Origin: Bacteroidales bacterium
GTDB taxonomy: Bacteria > Bacteroidota > Bacteroidia > Bacteroidales > UBA932
Reading direction: 5' to 3'
Length of the DNA stretch: 39,672 nt
Assembly (NCBI GenBank): GCA_017400135.1
Contig: JAFPVJ010000018.1
Location: forward strand, 1 to 39,672
Shown here: in pieces, positions 39,628 through 39,672 of the stretch
Layout: each line of letters starts with the position of its first letter
How positions within the stretch are numbered: the first letter of the stretch is position 1
Program-made: the position numbers and the translations under genes
Notes under the pieces: model-generated
Seen by the model: only the letters and a program-made list of their open reading frames with translations
Database searches by the model: none
Told to the model about the DNA's origin: nothing

Positions 39628-39672
39628 CCAAGATGCATTCCCCCGGAGGGGTTGATACTTTCTGCATCTTGG
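39628..39672. repeat. Inverted repeat with nested hairpin at the right edge
   Basis: CCAAGATGCA (39628-39637) and TGCATCTTGG (39663-39672) are perfect 10-base inverted repeats around a 25-base interval that itself holds CCCC-CGGA-GGGG (39641-39652). The arms end exactly at the window edge, so the repeat may be longer. It could be a mobile-repeat unit, a terminator-like structure of the neighbouring gene, or an operator. Confidence 0.6.

Overview
The window looks like chromosomal DNA from a GC-rich member of the Bacteroidetes, most likely the order Bacteroidales. The signs are a SusC/SusD pair, BACON and FISUMP domains, many lipoproteins, -7 boxes of the TAnnTTTG type, almost no Shine-Dalgarno sequences and very tight gene packing. 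I cannot name a genus; a Rikenellaceae-like or related uncultured lineage is only a guess. I see no tRNA, rRNA, CRISPR array, transposase or phage gene.

Region 1 (1-7197, minus strand) is a long run of mostly housekeeping genes, read right to left: gmk, nadD, a DUF1538 membrane protein, two PII-like regulators, two DUF4230 proteins (one lipoprotein, one membrane-anchored), an FKBP-type prolyl isomerase, a BadF/NagK-type sugar kinase, recR and the start of mntP, which runs off the left edge. Many junctions overlap by 1-8 bases. Back-to-back -7 boxes at 7180-7197 drive this run to the left and fba to the right.

Region 2 (7190-17018, plus strand) holds fba (class II aldolase), a nitrilase-family omega-amidase, and a branched-chain amino acid operon: ilvD-ilvB-ilvN-ilvC-leuA/cimA-ilvE. 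In front of ilvD is a complete-looking ribosome-mediated attenuator: a promoter, a 17-residue leader peptide in which 11 residues are Leu, Val or Ile, an antiterminator pairing that begins just after the leader stop codon, and a strong hairpin with a T-run. The operon ends at a bidirectional terminator that contains the stop codons of both converging genes.

Region 3 (17017-38395, minus strand) is a polysaccharide-utilization-like locus. Read right to left it has a LacI-type regulator, SusC, SusD, a BACON-FISUMP lipoprotein in the usual place of a surface glycan-binding protein, a predicted beta-propeller lipoprotein, a lipoprotein nucleoside hydrolase, two more predicted propeller lipoproteins, a CotH-type kinase lipoprotein, then (behind its own -7 box) ribokinase, a GRP/RhaT-like sugar permease and two tandem GH2 beta-galactosidase-type enzymes. 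The combination of SusCD, nucleoside hydrolase, permease and ribokinase resembles the ribose-utilization (rus) locus described in Bacteroides thetaiotaomicron, but the GH2 pair, the CotH kinase and the propeller proteins point to a more complex ribose- or nucleoside-containing substrate. A TTGCGCAA palindrome occurs both in the lacI promoter and ahead of susC and is the best operator candidate.

Region 4 (38439-39672) holds a Tat-type metallophosphoesterase and, at the right edge, nested inverted repeats. The strongest leads are the ilv attenuator, the rus-like locus and the DUF1538/PII cassette.
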